DNA of 64,000 nt from Cyanobacteria bacterium FACHB-471 (GTDB lineage: Bacteria > Cyanobacteriota > Cyanobacteriia > Elainellales > Elainellaceae). The stretch spans positions 1 through 64,000 of the forward strand of contig JACJOC010000077.1 of the NCBI GenBank assembly GCA_014695345.1. Direction: 5' to 3'. Positions 32,059-42,274 of the stretch are shown piece by piece (positions within the stretch are counted from its first letter, which is position 1; each line of letters opens with the position of its first letter). The notes beneath the pieces are model-generated. The model saw only the letters and a program-made list of their open reading frames with translations, did no database searches and was not told where the DNA came from. A program made the translations under genes and the position numbers.

Positions 32059-33987
32059 CTATGCTGGATAGATCCGCAGACGACGGTTTGGCTCTTCACC
32101 GAAGCTAGAAGATTTGAGACGATAGTGTTCGACTAGCTCATGCTGCATCTTGCGGACTTTGGCAGAGCGAGGCAAAAGTTCTACGGGTTGCCCTCTGGGA
32201 ATGACAATCTGCTCCACAGCAAGCCGAGCTTCTTCCAGCGCCTCAATTTCATCTTCATCACCACTGCGATAAAACAGATTGAGGTTCACCGGTTCGTTAC
32301 TACCCGGATCATCCAGATTTAGCATTCGCTGGAGTGCCCGAACAATCTGCGGCATACTATTGGACTTGACTGTATGAACCGCTATCTGGTGAGCTTTTGC
32401 CGCATGACGCAGCTTGGAGTGATTTTTGACGTGCGATCGCATTGCCAATACTGCATCTGCACTATCTAAATCCTTCGTCAACACAACCGGCAAGTTTAAC
32501 GTTTGAATCGCCTGATCAAGGAGTTGACGGCTCACTGCATAGGGGTAGATGTGCAGGGGCAAATCTTCGCCGTTTGGACCTGCAGGAGGCAAATCCTCAA
32601 AGGCGTTAGCATCTCTTGGGTCTCTAAATGAGCGATCCAGAGATTCATTCAGCAGTTGGTCAAAGTCCTGCTGCTCCAGGTATGCCTGCTGCAAAGGCTC
32701 CGCTGATGAACGACTCTTTAATTCATTGCGACTATAGGATGGCAAAGGTGTCATTTGCCCAGAGCTTCGCCATCCCGTTCGCTGAGAAGATTCTCTGCTA
32801 CCGCCGCGTGACTCAGTTAGAGAAAGCCCACGTGCCTGACCAAAGCTACCGCTGCGGGGTTCGCCCATGGCGCTGCGCGATCGCCTCGACATTGAGCCTA
32901 CCGAATCGCTAGATAGTTCGTGCGTAATCACGACTTTGCCTGTTTCGCTCACCGTCCTGACTTGCGGATTGGGTTGCCGTCCTCGCAGCAGACTATCTAC
33001 CGTCTCAGAAACTTCTTCATGAACAACCCACTTTTGTCGCTCCAGCATTTCAACAGCAATATCGAAAGTCGGAGGAGCTTTACGTTCCAAAACGCTCTTC
33101 TGGCTGCCTCTACGCCTTGCCTCATCATCACCCAGCGTTACCGACTGAATTCCTCCTACTAAGTCGGACAGGGTTGGGTTCTTGATCAGGTTCTCAATCT
33201 GATTACCGTGAGCCGTGCCAACTAACTGAACGCCTCGCTCAGCAATAGTACGAGCTGCCAAAGCTTCTAATTCAGTGCCAATCTCGTCAATTACAATGAC
33301 TTCTGGCATGTGGTTTTCGACTGCCTCAATCATCACCTGATGCTGAAGCTCCGGTCGAGCTACCTGCATTCGTCTCGCTCGACCAATTGCTGGGTGGGGA
33401 ATATCACCGTCTCCAGCAATTTCGTTTGAGGTATCGATGATTACGACTCGCTTGTTCAGTTCATCAGCCAGAACTCGCGCAATTTCGCGCAGAGCCGTCG
33501 TTTTTCCAACGCCAGGACGACCCAACATGAGAATCGATCGCCCCGTTTCTACCAGGTCACGAATCATCCCGATTGTGCCATAGACCGCTCGTCCCACCCG
33601 GCAGGTTAGTCCAATGACTTCACCTGCCCGATTTCGCATCGCACTGATCCGGTGAAGCGTCCGTTCAATTCCGGCTCGGTTGTCGCCGCTAAACATCCCG
33701 ACACGGTCCACACAATAGCTTAGGTCTACAGCTGAGACTGGAACATCAGAAAGATATTCTGCCTGACCCAAAAATCGAGCTTCTGGACGGCGACCTAAAT
33801 CTAAGACAACTTCGATCAGCTTTTCTCGCTGGGGATGCTGCTCTAAATGCAGGCGAATCTCGCCAGGTAAAATTTCTAGCAGTCGGTCAAGGTCGTCTGT
33901 AATCTGCATCGCTGTAGGAACACTCTGATCTGCGGCAATCTCAGAATCAATTGGCTGTTCAGAGGAGTTGTTACCGTTGAGCGTCAT
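32059..33987 (-). CDS. R3H-domain AAA ATPase (Ycf45/SpoIIIAA-like)
   Basis: A 642-residue protein related to plastid Ycf45. Walker [10 protein letters not shown] is at 156-164, Walker [11 protein letters not shown] near 205. A low-complexity Ser/Arg/Gly linker (~365-425) follows. The C-terminus has a ~150-residue domain ending in an R3H motif ([20 protein letters not shown]), which binds single-stranded nucleic acid. The family role is unknown; binding of RNA or ssDNA driven by ATP is inferred. ATG 33987. It is followed by a strong terminator, and ldpA lies 99 bases upstream. Confidence 0.88.
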   Translation of the reverse strand: MTLNGNNSSEQPIDSEIAADQSVPTAMQITDDLDRLLEILPGEIRLHLEQHPQREKLIEVVLDLGRRPEARFLGQAEYLSDVPVSAVDLSYCVDRVGMFSGDNRAGIERTLHRISAMRNRAGEVIGLTCRVGRAVYGTIGMIRDLVETGRSILMLGRPGVGKTTALREIARVLADELNKRVVIIDTSNEIAGDGDIPHPAIGRARRMQVARPELQHQVMIEAVENHMPEVIVIDEIGTELEALAARTIAERGVQLVGTAHGNQIENLIKNPTLSDLVGGIQSVTLGDDEARRRGSQKSVLERKAPPTFDIAVEMLERQKWVVHEEVSETVDSLLRGRQPNPQVRTVSETGKVVITHELSSDSVGSMSRRSRSAMGEPRSGSFGQARGLSLTESRGGSRESSQRTGWRSSGQMTPLPSYSRNELKSRSSAEPLQQAYLEQQDFDQLLNESLDRSFRDPRDANAFEDLPPAGPNGEDLPLHIYPYAVSRQLLDQAIQTLNLPVVLTKDLDSADAVLAMRSHVKNHSKLRHAAKAHQIAVHTVKSNSMPQIVRALQRMLNLDDPGSNEPVNLNLFYRSGDEDEIEALEEARLAVEQIVIPRGQPVELLPRSAKVRKMQHELVEHYRLKSSSFGEEPNRRLRIYPA

Positions 33988-34086
33988 GAGTAAATGGCTT
34001 TAAAGGTGTTAAATGACCAGCAGGAAGTTCAAGGAAAGAAATTTGACGAAATGCCGAGCCGTAATAGGGCACTGCATCAGGTCAGC

Positions 34087-35400
34087 TTATCCGGTTTGCT
34101 TAGGAATGGTTTGCCTTAGCCTCATAGGTGATTTGATTTGAGAAACAAGAGAATCAGCAAGTCCAACGGCTTTGTGTAGCAAATCCGGATGAACCTCTAG
34201 ATGAGTGGAATTTGATCTAGGAATCCATGAAGTCATAGTGTCAGCTCTATGAAATCCATTGGGAAAATTCCTAGAAAAATTTATAGTAACTGATGAATCT
34301 TCCGTGCTGTGTTGCGCTAGCTGATCCAAAACAGGAGCTAAAAGGGTGCGGGCATAGCTACCATAGGCAATTCCAGCAACCCTGTAGGGCGGTTGCGCTG
34401 TAGTATCAACGGGCTGTGAGACACCTGCTGTCAAGACGGAAGCGTTCTCTACACAGGTGTCTGAGTAATTAATGTCCTGATTGATCACTACATTGCGCTG
34501 GTTTGCCAACGCTGCACGTTCCCCTAATAAGCCTTGTTTTACTAGCTTAGAGACCGTATAACTATTTGTTCCTCCCGCTAATTGCACATATCCCGGTAAC
34601 TTGGCTGCTAGAACCTTTTGTCCTAGCCTGATGGTGGCACGAGTGGCACCATCACCAATATCACCGCTCATCGGTCTACCGTCTGTTTGCCAAACCAGTG
34701 GGCAGGGCAAGGGTGAGATCAGCTCATACAGTGCCCAGAGGTAGTCAATCAGCCCCTCTCCGTCGGGACAGCTAATTGCAATTAGTTTGAGCTGGTCAAG
34801 CGAAGGAGCGATCGCCTGCCAAAGCCGCTTGAAGTCTGCCAAACGCCCTACCTGCGTATGAATTTCAACTGCATCCACTCCGGCTAGCACTAGAGGCGCG
34901 ATCGCTGCTGGTGTGAACACATAGGAGCGAGTCGAAATCTGCTGAATCGGACACACAGTTAAGCAGCGACCGCAGCCATAGCAAAGATCGTCAATTACGC
35001 CTGAAAAATTATTGTGGCTATGGTTGAAGGCGATCGCCTCAGCAGGGCAGATCGATTCACAGGGTCGAGTGCAGTCCGCTGGACATTTCGCAGCATCAAA
35101 CTCAGCCTTGCGAAAATGCGGATCTTCGCCATCATTCAAACTCACCATCAGCCAGGGCAAGCCGTTAAACTTAAACGCCTCAGAACCAGCAGCGGCTAAA
35201 CGACTCGCTGCCCACATTGCCTCTCGCGCAGCAGTGATGACAGCCGGATCTGCGGCAACATCAACACAATCAGCACCAGCAAGCGTATAGGCCAGGGTGA
35301 GATTGCGTACAGCAGGGAGGTGTTGAAAGCTGGCTCCACAAATGAGTTTGAACCAGTTGCCCTCCCTTAAAGATCGTAAGGGACGGTACAAATCAGTCAC
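34087..35400 (-). CDS. ldpA: LdpA, redox-sensing circadian clock input protein
   Basis: A 437-residue iron-sulphur protein. The first half has two Cys clusters, CPADCTRPCESICPAEAI (~99-116) and CYGCGRCLTVCPIQQ (~139-153), typical of two [4Fe-4S] centres. The N-terminus (LREGNWFKLICGASFQHLP) and the C-terminal domain (VAGIAYGSYARTLLAPVLDQL) match the LdpA family. In Synechococcus LdpA reports redox/light state to the KaiABC clock and co-purifies with CikA and KaiA. It is encoded next to ndhN, fitting a link to electron transport. Direct repeats at 35480-35506 lie upstream of it. Confidence 0.92.
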   Translation of the reverse strand: MTDLYRPLRSLREGNWFKLICGASFQHLPAVRNLTLAYTLAGADCVDVAADPAVITAAREAMWAASRLAAAGSEAFKFNGLPWLMVSLNDGEDPHFRKAEFDAAKCPADCTRPCESICPAEAIAFNHSHNNFSGVIDDLCYGCGRCLTVCPIQQISTRSYVFTPAAIAPLVLAGVDAVEIHTQVGRLADFKRLWQAIAPSLDQLKLIAISCPDGEGLIDYLWALYELISPLPCPLVWQTDGRPMSGDIGDGATRATIRLGQKVLAAKLPGYVQLAGGTNSYTVSKLVKQGLLGERAALANQRNVVINQDINYSDTCVENASVLTAGVSQPVDTTAQPPYRVAGIAYGSYARTLLAPVLDQLAQHSTEDSSVTINFSRNFPNGFHRADTMTSWIPRSNSTHLEVHPDLLHKAVGLADSLVSQIKSPMRLRQTIPKQTG

Positions 35401-35479
35401 CCTTACATGCTAATGGGTTACTCGAAAAATGACGAGGGATCAATCTGCGGTCAGTCTACTACAAAGATTGAATACTGAG

Positions 35480-35506
35480 ACGTATTACAAGCTGCACGTA
35501 TTACAA
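35480..35506. repeat. Tandem 11-bp direct repeat upstream of ldpA
   Basis: ACGTATTACAA at 35480-35490 and again at 35496-35506, spaced 16 bases apart (about 1.5 helical turns), 80-106 bases before the ldpA start. This could be an operator pair. Confidence 0.5.
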
Positions 35507-35559
35507 ATTGCTGAAATACTTTTCCATAAAGGGCGATCTGCTCGGTTTAAACTAAGTGC

Positions 35560-35584
35560 GGAGACGCAGCAGTGCTGCATCTCC
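35560..35584. repeat. GC-rich hairpin upstream of ldpA
   Basis: GGAGA-C-GCAGC / GCTGC-A-TCTCC around AGT forms a 10-bp stem with one C/A mismatch. Similar hairpins occur dispersed in cyanobacterial genomes. It has no U-tract and lies between the small-peptide gene and ldpA. Confidence 0.5.
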
Positions 35585-35677
35585 ACAGGGTTGAATATGT
35601 TTCCTGACTATTTCTCACCCTTCTCCTGAACCTATAATCTCGAACCGTAAGGTATGAGCCCTCTCAATAAAAAGCCT

Positions 35678-35821
35678 TTAACCTACTGTAGGTGGATTGG
35701 GATTATCAGGATTGGTTGGATCAGGGAGATTTTGAGCGCCTTCTGCCTTTTGCCTAGTGCCCCCAGCATCAAGACGATTGGGAAAGCCCGGACGAGGAGG
35801 AACGTACTTTTTGTTACTCAT
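35678..35821 (-). CDS. Small proline-rich peptide, hypothetical
   Basis: A 47-codon frame starting ATG 35821: MSNKKYVPPRPGFPNRLDAG, then GTRQKAEGAQ and the Asn/Pro tail LPDPTNPDNPNPPTVG. The composition is far from random (11 Pro, 6 Asn). It has no signal peptide or membrane segment, so it would be cytosolic and unstructured. There is no good Shine-Dalgarno. I know no family; translation is likely but unproven. It lies between ndhN and ldpA on the same strand. Confidence 0.5.
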   Translation of the reverse strand: MSNKKYVPPRPGFPNRLDAGGTRQKAEGAQNLPDPTNPDNPNPPTVG

Positions 35822-35907
35822 GAGTAGATGCCTGAATTGAGATATCTCAATCCTAGTTGGCATTCTGAGATTTTCTGGAGTCAGCTTAATACAACGTCCT
35901 ATTTACC

Positions 35908-36384
35908 CTAAGCTGCAACCAGAGTTTCCTTTAATGGCTTCCAGGTAAAGCTGCGATCGCCTCCCAATTCAATCGCTACCTTGATCTGGGGCTCATAGCT
36001 GGGCAGCGCAGCCAAAAATTCCAACTCTTGCTGCGAAAGAATCCCTCCGTCCAAAAACCACAATGCCAAACCTTTAGAACCTGGTGGTAGCTGTTCCAAC
36101 TGATACCCTGCAACGGGAGGAACATAGTATCTCGCACCAACAGCTGCTCCGCGTCCTGTATCTTTCTTGCCTAAATGGGGTGGACGAACTCCATGAACAT
36201 CTAACAAATATGCAGAGAGATCGCCTAGCCCACGCGCATTGATGGTTAGCAATCCGTATCCTGCTGCTCTAAGACGACGCTGATATCGCCCTTCATACCC
36301 TCCCTCCAGGGGAATGTACAGCCCCAAAGCACCCGCTTTTTCTAAATCACGGATAAACTGCTTGCCTGTTGTAATCAACGCCAT
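35908..36384 (-). CDS. ndhN: NAD(P)H-quinone oxidoreductase subunit N
   Basis: A peripheral, oxygenic-phototroph-specific subunit of NDH-1, the thylakoid complex for cyclic electron flow and respiration. At 158 residues it is the usual length. It has MALITTGKQFIRDLEKAGAL at the start, GGYEGRYQRRLRAAGYG, VHGVRPPHLGKKDTG and GARYYVPPV, all characteristic. ATG 36384 is chosen over TTG 36417 because it gives the standard N-terminus, with GAGGA upstream. ldpA follows downstream on the same strand. Confidence 0.95.
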   Translation of the reverse strand: MALITTGKQFIRDLEKAGALGLYIPLEGGYEGRYQRRLRAAGYGLLTINARGLGDLSAYLLDVHGVRPPHLGKKDTGRGAAVGARYYVPPVAGYQLEQLPPGSKGLALWFLDGGILSQQELEFLAALPSYEPQIKVAIELGGDRSFTWKPLKETLVAA

Positions 36385-37103
36385 AAGCTTTGCGTCCTCA
36401 CTGCCCAGAAGTTTCAAGAGGGTCTAAGTATCTCCGTTAGCGATCTCATTATAAATGTGGATATGTAAGCAGCGATCGCCCCCTTGGCGCAGGATTGATT
36501 CAATTCACCTTATCCACCGATAGCAATTCCTAATTCCTAGTGGCATCACAGCCATAAATTACGCCACAATAGGGTCATTCAGGAATTCACAGGCAATTAA
36601 AAATTAGAGTAAGAATTGCTAGACAAGTTCGTTTTAATTGTCTATGATATTTAATTGTCGCCGAAATCAGGGTTTATGGATTTCACGGGACAAAGGTAAT
36701 GAGCTAGAGTTCACTACTAATCATCCCTTGACTGCTAAGCCTCTTGATTGGGAGAAACTTTTCAGATTCTCCTGCTTCCGAAAAGCCTGCTCGTAATAGT
36801 AGAGACAGCGCGGTTCAGATCAAGAGTTGCAGGCGAAACCCGTAGGATACTGAACAGATATCTGTTTAAGTCCTGGCGAAGTGAGAAAGTGCAGCGTTGA
36901 GCAGTTCGCTGAAAGCGAGTGTTCCCTGCGATCTCTAGACTGCCTAAGCCGCTACTTTCGTAGAACTTGGAGTGATTGCTGGAATTGCAACAGCAGAGCT
37001 CTAGGGTGGTTTTTGCGAAAAATCTGTTGAAGTTTGATGGGCTAGCGAGGCGATCGCAGTTCCAAGATTTTTGCAGTGTTCAAAACAAGGGAGACTCGTT
37101 ACT
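36385..37103. other. Long divergent intergenic region and rplC leader
   Basis: About 700 bases between ndhN (-) and rplC (+). Near ndhN the minus strand has TATAAT at 36448-36453 with no clear -35. On the rplC side there is structured sequence: GTTCAG (36813-36818) can pair with CTGAAC (36850-36855), whose last bases belong to a perfect 14-base palindrome AACAGATATCTGTT (36853-36866), and TCGCT-GAA-AGCGA lies near 36908-36920. These alternatives suggest a regulatory leader for the ribosomal operon. No ORF or known RNA is recognised. Confidence 0.5.
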
Positions 37104-37742
37104 GTGTCTGTTGGTATCCTCGGCACTAAGCTTGGCATGACCCAAGTATTTGATGAAGTAGGGAAAGCGATCCCTGTGACTGTTGTGCAGGCTGGCCCAT
37201 GCACCATCACCCAGATTAAAACTGCTCAGACAGATGGCTATGCAGCCATTCAGGTTGGTTATGGAGAAGTAGCAGCTAAAGCGCTTAACAGACCAGAATT
37301 GGGTCATTTAACCAAGTCTGAAGCCCCTCCTCTGCGTCACCTCCATGAGTATCGGTTGGATAACGTCGCCGAGTTCCAACTGGGACAGCAAATTACTGCT
37401 GATACATTTGCGTCAGGGCAAATCGTGGACGTGATTGGCACTAGCATTGGTCGTGGTTTCGCTGGTTATCAGAAGCGACACAACTTCAAGCGTGGACCCA
37501 TGGCGCACGGTTCTAAGAACCATCGCCTACCAGGTTCAACCGGCGCAGGTACTACGCCTGGGCGCGTCTATCCGGGTAAGAGGATGGCGGGTCGTTTAGG
37601 TGGTAGCCGAGTCACAGTTCGTAAGCTTACTGTGGTGCGTGTCGATGCCGAGCGCAATCTATTGCTCATCAAAGGCGCTGTTCCAGGCAAGCCCGGAGCC
37701 TTGTTAAATATTGTTCCTGCCAAGCAAGTAGGAAATTCATAA
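37104..37742 (+). CDS. rplC: 50S ribosomal protein L3
   Basis: Early-assembly protein near the peptidyl-transferase centre. The protein has 212 residues: [18 protein letters not shown] (start GTG 37104), the long loop [20 protein letters not shown] with the conserved Gln-containing tip, and [20 protein letters not shown] precedes the start. It is the first gene of the cluster; rpsJ (S10) is absent upstream, as in other cyanobacteria, where it lies with the str genes. Confidence 0.97.
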   Translation: MSVGILGTKLGMTQVFDEVGKAIPVTVVQAGPCTITQIKTAQTDGYAAIQVGYGEVAAKALNRPELGHLTKSEAPPLRHLHEYRLDNVAEFQLGQQITADTFASGQIVDVIGTSIGRGFAGYQKRHNFKRGPMAHGSKNHRLPGSTGAGTTPGRVYPGKRMAGRLGGSRVTVRKLTVVRVDAERNLLLIKGAVPGKPGALLNIVPAKQVGNS

Positions 37743-37839
37743 ATCCGAGTTTTTAGCTGTGAGTTCTGGCGTTTCTCAATTTAAAAACCTGTCGCTCAAA
37801 GCTGATTAATTCCAAGGCTCATCAGTCGGAGGGAAAAAT

Positions 37840-38472
37840 ATGGTTGATTGTATAGTTCGAGATTGGCAAGGCGAAGAGGTTGGACAAGCCTCCTTAGAGT
37901 TGAAAGTTGCGAGTGAAGCAAGTGCTTCTCACATTGTGCATCGAGCTGTTGTACGGCAATTGGCCAATGCTCGACAAGGCACTGCCTCAACAAAGACTCG
38001 CGCAGAAGTGAGCGGTGGAGGTCGCAAGCCTTGGCGACAAAAAGGTACAGGACGTGCTCGTGCAGGTTCTAACCGCTCTCCGCTATGGCGGGGGGGTGGC
38101 GTAATCTTTGGACCCAAGCCCAGAGACTACAGCACCAAAATGAACCGCAAAGAGCGCAGACTAGCTTTGCGGACAGCTTTCCAGAGCCGTGTTGGAGACC
38201 TGGTTATCGTTCAAGACTTTGCTGATCAGTTGCCTCGTCCTAAGACGAAAGAGTTGACGCAGGCGATCGCCCGTTGGGGAATTGATCCTACCGCTAAAAT
38301 TCTGCTGATTCTCTCAGAGAGAGATGAGACGGTTTACCTTTCAGCTCGAAATATTGTCAACCTTAAGCTGATTTCTGCTAGCAGTCTTAATGTCTATGAC
38401 CTGCTAGACGCAGACAAAATTTTGGCAACTGCGTCTGCTCTTGCAAAAATTCAGGAGGTTTACGGTGACTAA
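37840..38472 (+). CDS. rplD: 50S ribosomal protein L4
   Basis: Lines the peptide exit tunnel; in enterobacteria it also represses the S10 operon. The 210-residue protein has [20 protein letters not shown] and [19 protein letters not shown], the basic loop that reaches the tunnel constriction. A good Shine-Dalgarno (GGAGGG) precedes ATG 37840. The end overlaps the GTG of rplW by 8 bases, so the two are coupled. Confidence 0.97.
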   Translation: MVDCIVRDWQGEEVGQASLELKVASEASASHIVHRAVVRQLANARQGTASTKTRAEVSGGGRKPWRQKGTGRARAGSNRSPLWRGGGVIFGPKPRDYSTKMNRKERRLALRTAFQSRVGDLVIVQDFADQLPRPKTKELTQAIARWGIDPTAKILLILSERDETVYLSARNIVNLKLISASSLNVYDLLDADKILATASALAKIQEVYGD

Positions 38473-38767
38473 GTTTGACTCCCGTGCGCTAGCGGACCTG
38501 GTGCGTCGCCCGATTGTGACTGAGAAAGCAACCTTGCTATTGGAGAACAACCAGTACACATTCGAGGTTGATCCCCGCGCAACTAAGACAGAAATCAAGT
38601 CTGCGATCGAACAACTTTTCGAGGTCAAAGTCGTACAAATCAATACTCAAAATCCGCCTCGCAAGAAGCGGCGCATGGGTCGATTTGTAGGATTCCGTTC
38701 CAGCTACAAGCGGGCAGTCGTGACCCTCGCCCCCGGAGATTCGATCACGTTGTTCCCCGAAGTTTAG
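38465..38767 (+). CDS. rplW: 50S ribosomal protein L23
   Basis: Sits at the tunnel exit and docks trigger factor, SRP and the translocon. The protein has 100 residues, starting [20 protein letters not shown] from GTG 38465, which is preceded by AGGAGG inside rplD; an upstream ATG at 38441 would add eight residues foreign to the family. It has [20 protein letters not shown] and [20 protein letters not shown]. Confidence 0.96.
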   Translation: MTKFDSRALADLVRRPIVTEKATLLLENNQYTFEVDPRATKTEIKSAIEQLFEVKVVQINTQNPPRKKRRMGRFVGFRSSYKRAVVTLAPGDSITLFPEV

Positions 38768-38825
38768 TGCCTATACTAACCTCCGCCAACTGAATGCCGT
38801 CTAGCAGTGCAACCAAATTTGAGTT

Positions 38826-39689
38826 ATGGGTATTCGTTACTATCGACCATATACACCTGGCACCCGCGAACGCACAGTTTCGGAATTTTCCGAAATTACC
38901 AAAACTGAGCCAGAAAAATCTCTAACCCGTTCGGTACACCGTCCCAAAGGTCGGAACAATCGTGGTGTAATCACGACCCGTCATCGAGGCGGTGGGCACA
39001 AGCGCCTTTACCGAATCATTGATTTCTACCGCAACAAGCACAATATCCCAGCGAAAGTAGCAGCGATTGAATACGATCCCAATCGCAACGCTCGAATTGC
39101 TTTGGTCTATTACCAGGATGGTGAGAAGCGATATATTATCCATCCCCTTGGATTGGCTGTTGGTGCCACTATCATTTCTGGACCAGATGCCCCTTTTGAA
39201 GTGGGTAATGCGCTTCCTCTGGGCAACATTCCTCTAGGAACTGCTGTTCATAATGTGGAACTAGTTCCTGGTAAAGGTGGACAGATTGTCCGAGCAGCGG
39301 GTGCTTCAGCGCAAGTTGTCGCTAAAGAAGGTAATTTTGTAACCCTCAGACTGCCTTCTACTGAAGTTCGCCTGGTTCGACGCGAATGTTACGCAACCAT
39401 TGGACAGGTGGGTAATACCGATTCTCGCAACGTCAGCCTTGGTAAGGCGGGTCGTAAGCGCTGGAAAGGTCGCCGTCCAGAGGTCCGCGGTAGCGTGATG
39501 AACCCTGTGGATCACCCTCATGGTGGTGGTGAAGGTCGTGCTCCGATTGGTCGTAGTGGACCGGTTACTCCTTGGGGTAAGCCAGCTCTGGGTTATAAGA
39601 CTCGCAAGAAGAAGAAAATTAGTGATGCTTTGATTGTGCGTCGTCGCCGTCGTTCTTCTAAGAGAGGTCGTGGCGGTCGGGATGCATAA
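38826..39689 (+). CDS. rplB: 50S ribosomal protein L2
   Basis: Essential for subunit joining and peptidyl transfer. The 287-residue protein has [20 protein letters not shown], the SH3/OB-fold core and the C-terminal signature [20 protein letters not shown] with the conserved His near residue 230. It ends in a basic tail ([16 protein letters not shown]). It lies between rplW and rpsS. Confidence 0.98.
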   Translation: MGIRYYRPYTPGTRERTVSEFSEITKTEPEKSLTRSVHRPKGRNNRGVITTRHRGGGHKRLYRIIDFYRNKHNIPAKVAAIEYDPNRNARIALVYYQDGEKRYIIHPLGLAVGATIISGPDAPFEVGNALPLGNIPLGTAVHNVELVPGKGGQIVRAAGASAQVVAKEGNFVTLRLPSTEVRLVRRECYATIGQVGNTDSRNVSLGKAGRKRWKGRRPEVRGSVMNPVDHPHGGGEGRAPIGRSGPVTPWGKPALGYKTRKKKKISDALIVRRRRRSSKRGRGGRDA

Positions 39690-39770
39690 GCTGGCTGGCA
39701 ATCTGCAAACCCTAAACCTGAGCGATCAAATTCTGTTAAGCGATAGTTACTTCATTAGGTTGACCCAGCT

Positions 39771-40049
39771 ATGTCTCGCTCTCTGAAAAAAGGCCCGTTC
39801 GTAGCAGACCATCTGCTCTCAAAAATTGAAGCCCTCAATGCAAAGGGCGACAAGCAAGTGATCAAAACCTGGTCACGCGCATCAACTGTTTTGCCCCAGA
39901 TGATTGGGCACACGATTGCCGTTCACAATGGGCGTCAACATGTTCCGGTCTACGTAACGGAGCAAATGGTAGGACACAAATTGGGAGAATTTGCCCCAAC
40001 TCGCACCTTCCGAGGTCACGCCAAAAGTGACAAGAAGGCCCGTCGCTAA
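39771..40049 (+). CDS. rpsS: 30S ribosomal protein S19
   Basis: Head protein of the small subunit, contacting S13 and the A-site tRNA. Its 92 residues include [40 protein letters not shown] and [14 protein letters not shown]. Standard length and position between rplB and rplV. Confidence 0.98.
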   Translation: MSRSLKKGPFVADHLLSKIEALNAKGDKQVIKTWSRASTVLPQMIGHTIAVHNGRQHVPVYVTEQMVGHKLGEFAPTRTFRGHAKSDKKARR

Positions 40050-40114
40050 AAGTCGTTAGCTGCCAGCAAATGGCAGTCAGCCACCGCTGGAGTTAAGGAC
40101 TGTAGGAGAAAATC

Positions 40115-40477
40115 ATGGCTATCACCGCTGCTGAAGAAGTTAAAGCTGTTGCTCGATATATTCGGATGTCACCTCACAAGGTGCGTCGGGTCTTAGACCA
40201 AATTCGTGGACGTTCCTACCGGGAAGCTCTGATTATCCTGGAGTTTATGCCCTATAGAGCCTGTGAGCCTGTTCTCAAGGTTCTTCGCTCGGCTGTGGCT
40301 AACGCAGAACATAATGTGGGCCACACCCCTGCTGACCTGATTGTTAGCCAAGCCTACGCAGATCAAGGCCCTGTGCTCAAGCGCTTTCGCCCTCGGGCAC
40401 AAGGGCGGGCCTATCAGATTCGGAAGCCGACTTGCCATATCACTATTGCGGTTGCTCCCGGAGCAGAAGAGGAATAG
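40115..40477 (+). CDS. rplV: 50S ribosomal protein L22
   Basis: Its long hairpin lines the exit tunnel and takes part in macrolide sensitivity and nascent-chain stalling. The 120-residue protein has [20 protein letters not shown] at the start and [20 protein letters not shown] in the hairpin. It is between rpsS and rpsC with a normal Shine-Dalgarno (GTAGGAGAAA). Confidence 0.98.
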   Translation: MAITAAEEVKAVARYIRMSPHKVRRVLDQIRGRSYREALIILEFMPYRACEPVLKVLRSAVANAEHNVGHTPADLIVSQAYADQGPVLKRFRPRAQGRAYQIRKPTCHITIAVAPGAEEE

Positions 40478-40556
40478 CCAGGTATTTATATCTGTTCTGT
40501 AAATATTGCTCTTATCTAACTAACCCTTTTACTGCTTACATTTCAGAGGACGAGTC

Positions 40557-41300
40557 GTGGGACAAAAGATACATCCAGTTGGCTTCCGCCTCGGCATCAC
40601 TCAAGAACATCGTTCTCGATGGTTTGCCGACTCTGGTCGATATCCGGACCTGTTACAGGAAGACTACAAAATCCGTAACTACATCGCTACAGATAAAAAT
40701 CTCAGCAACGCTGGGATTTCCGAAGTACGTGTCGAGCGGAAAGCTGACCAAATCGATTTAGAGGTTAGAACAGCTAGACCAGGCGTTGTAGTGGGTCGAG
40801 GTGGTGCAGGCATTGAGAACTTGCGTGCCGGACTTCAGAAAGAATTGGGAAGTAGCGATCGCCAAATTCGCATCAATGTCGTAGAAGTAGCCCGTGTCGA
40901 CGCAGACGCAGGACTTATTGCTGAATATATTGCTCAGCAGCTAGAGCGCCGAGTCTCTTTCCGCCGAGTGGTTAGACAAGCCATTCAACGGGCACAGCGG
41001 GCCGGAGTCCAAGGGATAAAAGTTCAGGTCAGTGGTCGCTTGAACGGCGCAGAAATTGCGCGGACAGAATACACCCGCGAGGGTAAGGTGCCGCTACATA
41101 CACTCCGGGCAGACATTGACTACTCCTACCGAACAGCTCAAACCATTTATGGTGTATTGGGCATCAAGGTTTGGGTATTCAAAGGAGAAATTATTCCAGG
41201 AGAAGAAGAACCTGCTACTCCCGGAAATGTTCAGCCCCGTCGCCGCCAGCAGCAGCAGCGTCGCCGTCAACAGTTTGAAGATCGTTCAAATGAGGGGTAA
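40557..41300 (+). CDS. rpsC: 30S ribosomal protein S3
   Basis: Forms the mRNA entry site with S4 and S5 and has helicase-like activity. The 247-residue protein starts at GTG 40557 ([20 protein letters not shown]). It has the KH domain ([20 protein letters not shown]) and the C-terminal domain ([20 protein letters not shown]). The Arg/Gln-rich tail ([20 protein letters not shown]) is longer than in E. coli, as in other cyanobacteria. Confidence 0.98.
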   Translation: MGQKIHPVGFRLGITQEHRSRWFADSGRYPDLLQEDYKIRNYIATDKNLSNAGISEVRVERKADQIDLEVRTARPGVVVGRGGAGIENLRAGLQKELGSSDRQIRINVVEVARVDADAGLIAEYIAQQLERRVSFRRVVRQAIQRAQRAGVQGIKVQVSGRLNGAEIARTEYTREGKVPLHTLRADIDYSYRTAQTIYGVLGIKVWVFKGEIIPGEEEPATPGNVQPRRRQQQQRRRQQFEDRSNEG

Positions 41301-41308
41301 GGCGAGTC

Positions 41309-41728
41309 ATGTTAAGTCCTAGAAGAACTAAATTTCGGAAGCAGCATCGGGGCCGGATGCGAGGGTTGGCCAACCGGGGCAATGACTTGAACTTTGGTGA
41401 TTTTGCCCTTCAAGCACTCGAACCCTCCTGGATCACTGCTCGTCAGATCGAAGCTAGCCGACGAGCAATGACGCGATATATCCGCCGGGGTGGAAAAATT
41501 TGGATTCGTGTCTTTCCAGACAAGCCGGTAACCATGCGCCCAGCTGAAACCCGAATGGGATCAGGTAAGGGAAACCCAGAGTTTTGGGTTGCAGTAGTTA
41601 AGCCAGGTCGGATTCTGTTCGAAATCGCTGGCGTTCCGGAGGCGACTGCGCGTGAGGCGATGCGCCTTGCTGCCTTTAAACTGCCTATCAAAACGAAGTT
41701 CATTACGCGCGAAGCGGAGGAAGTATAA
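41309..41728 (+). CDS. rplP: 50S ribosomal protein L16
   Basis: Contacts the A-site tRNA elbow and organises the peptidyl-transferase centre. The 139-residue protein has [20 protein letters not shown], the segment [20 protein letters not shown] and [20 protein letters not shown]. It is eight bases after rpsC and three before rpmC. Confidence 0.98.
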   Translation: MLSPRRTKFRKQHRGRMRGLANRGNDLNFGDFALQALEPSWITARQIEASRRAMTRYIRRGGKIWIRVFPDKPVTMRPAETRMGSGKGNPEFWVAVVKPGRILFEIAGVPEATAREAMRLAAFKLPIKTKFITREAEEV

Positions 41729-41731
41729 GCC

Positions 41732-42001
41732 ATGCCTCTGCCTAAGATTGAGGAAATTAGGGATCTAAGTGATCAAGAACTCAGCGAGCAGATCGTAGAA
41801 ACCAAAAAGCAGCTGTTTGAGTTGCGGTTTCAAAAAGCTACTCGACAGTTAGAGAAGCCTCATCAGTTTAAGCATATGCGCCATCGTCTCGCTCAATTGA
41901 TGACGTTGGAGAGAGAGCGTCAGTTAGCAGCTTCTATTAAACAGACATCCGGTTCTGGGGCTGCATCTTCAGATTCAAAATCGGATGCAGAAGAGGAGTA
42001 G
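41732..42001 (+). CDS. rpmC: 50S ribosomal protein L29
   Basis: Small two-helix protein by the tunnel exit. Its 89 residues make it longer than the ~65-residue E. coli form because of a Ser/Asp/Glu-rich C-terminal extension ([11 protein letters not shown]). The core has [20 protein letters not shown] and [20 protein letters not shown]. It is tightly packed between rplP and rpsQ. Confidence 0.95.
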   Translation: MPLPKIEEIRDLSDQELSEQIVETKKQLFELRFQKATRQLEKPHQFKHMRHRLAQLMTLERERQLAASIKQTSGSGAASSDSKSDAEEE

Positions 42002-42007
42002 GTTTCA

Positions 42008-42259
42008 ATGGCAGTCAAAGAGAGAGTTGGCTTAGTTGTCAGCAACAAAATGGACAAAACGGTGGTGGTGGCTGTGGAAAACCGCGCCCCTCATCCCAAG
42101 TACCGCAAAATTATGGTTCGCACCAAGCGGTACAAAGCGCATGACGAAGAAAATAAATGTCAAGAGGGCGATCGCGTTCGTATTCAGGAAACCCGCCCCC
42201 TTAGTCGGACTAAGCGCTGGGTTGTAACTGACATCATTAGCACCGCCCCCAAAGTTTAA
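42008..42259 (+). CDS. rpsQ: 30S ribosomal protein S17
   Basis: Primary 16S rRNA-binding OB-fold protein of the body. Its 83 residues include [40 protein letters not shown] and [20 protein letters not shown]. Six bases after rpmC. Confidence 0.98.
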   Translation: MAVKERVGLVVSNKMDKTVVVAVENRAPHPKYRKIMVRTKRYKAHDEENKCQEGDRVRIQETRPLSRTKRWVVTDIISTAPKV

Positions 42260-42274
42260 CCGCGGAGATTCACC

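Noticed and set aside
35429-35629. Forward frame in the ldpA upstream region
   Set aside because: It covers the direct repeats and hairpin, has no ribosome-binding site, and has no recognisable protein.
39306-39701. Antisense open frame across rplB
   Set aside because: It exists because of the codon bias of L2 on the other strand; its Thr/Arg-rich translation looks artificial and there is no ribosome-binding site.
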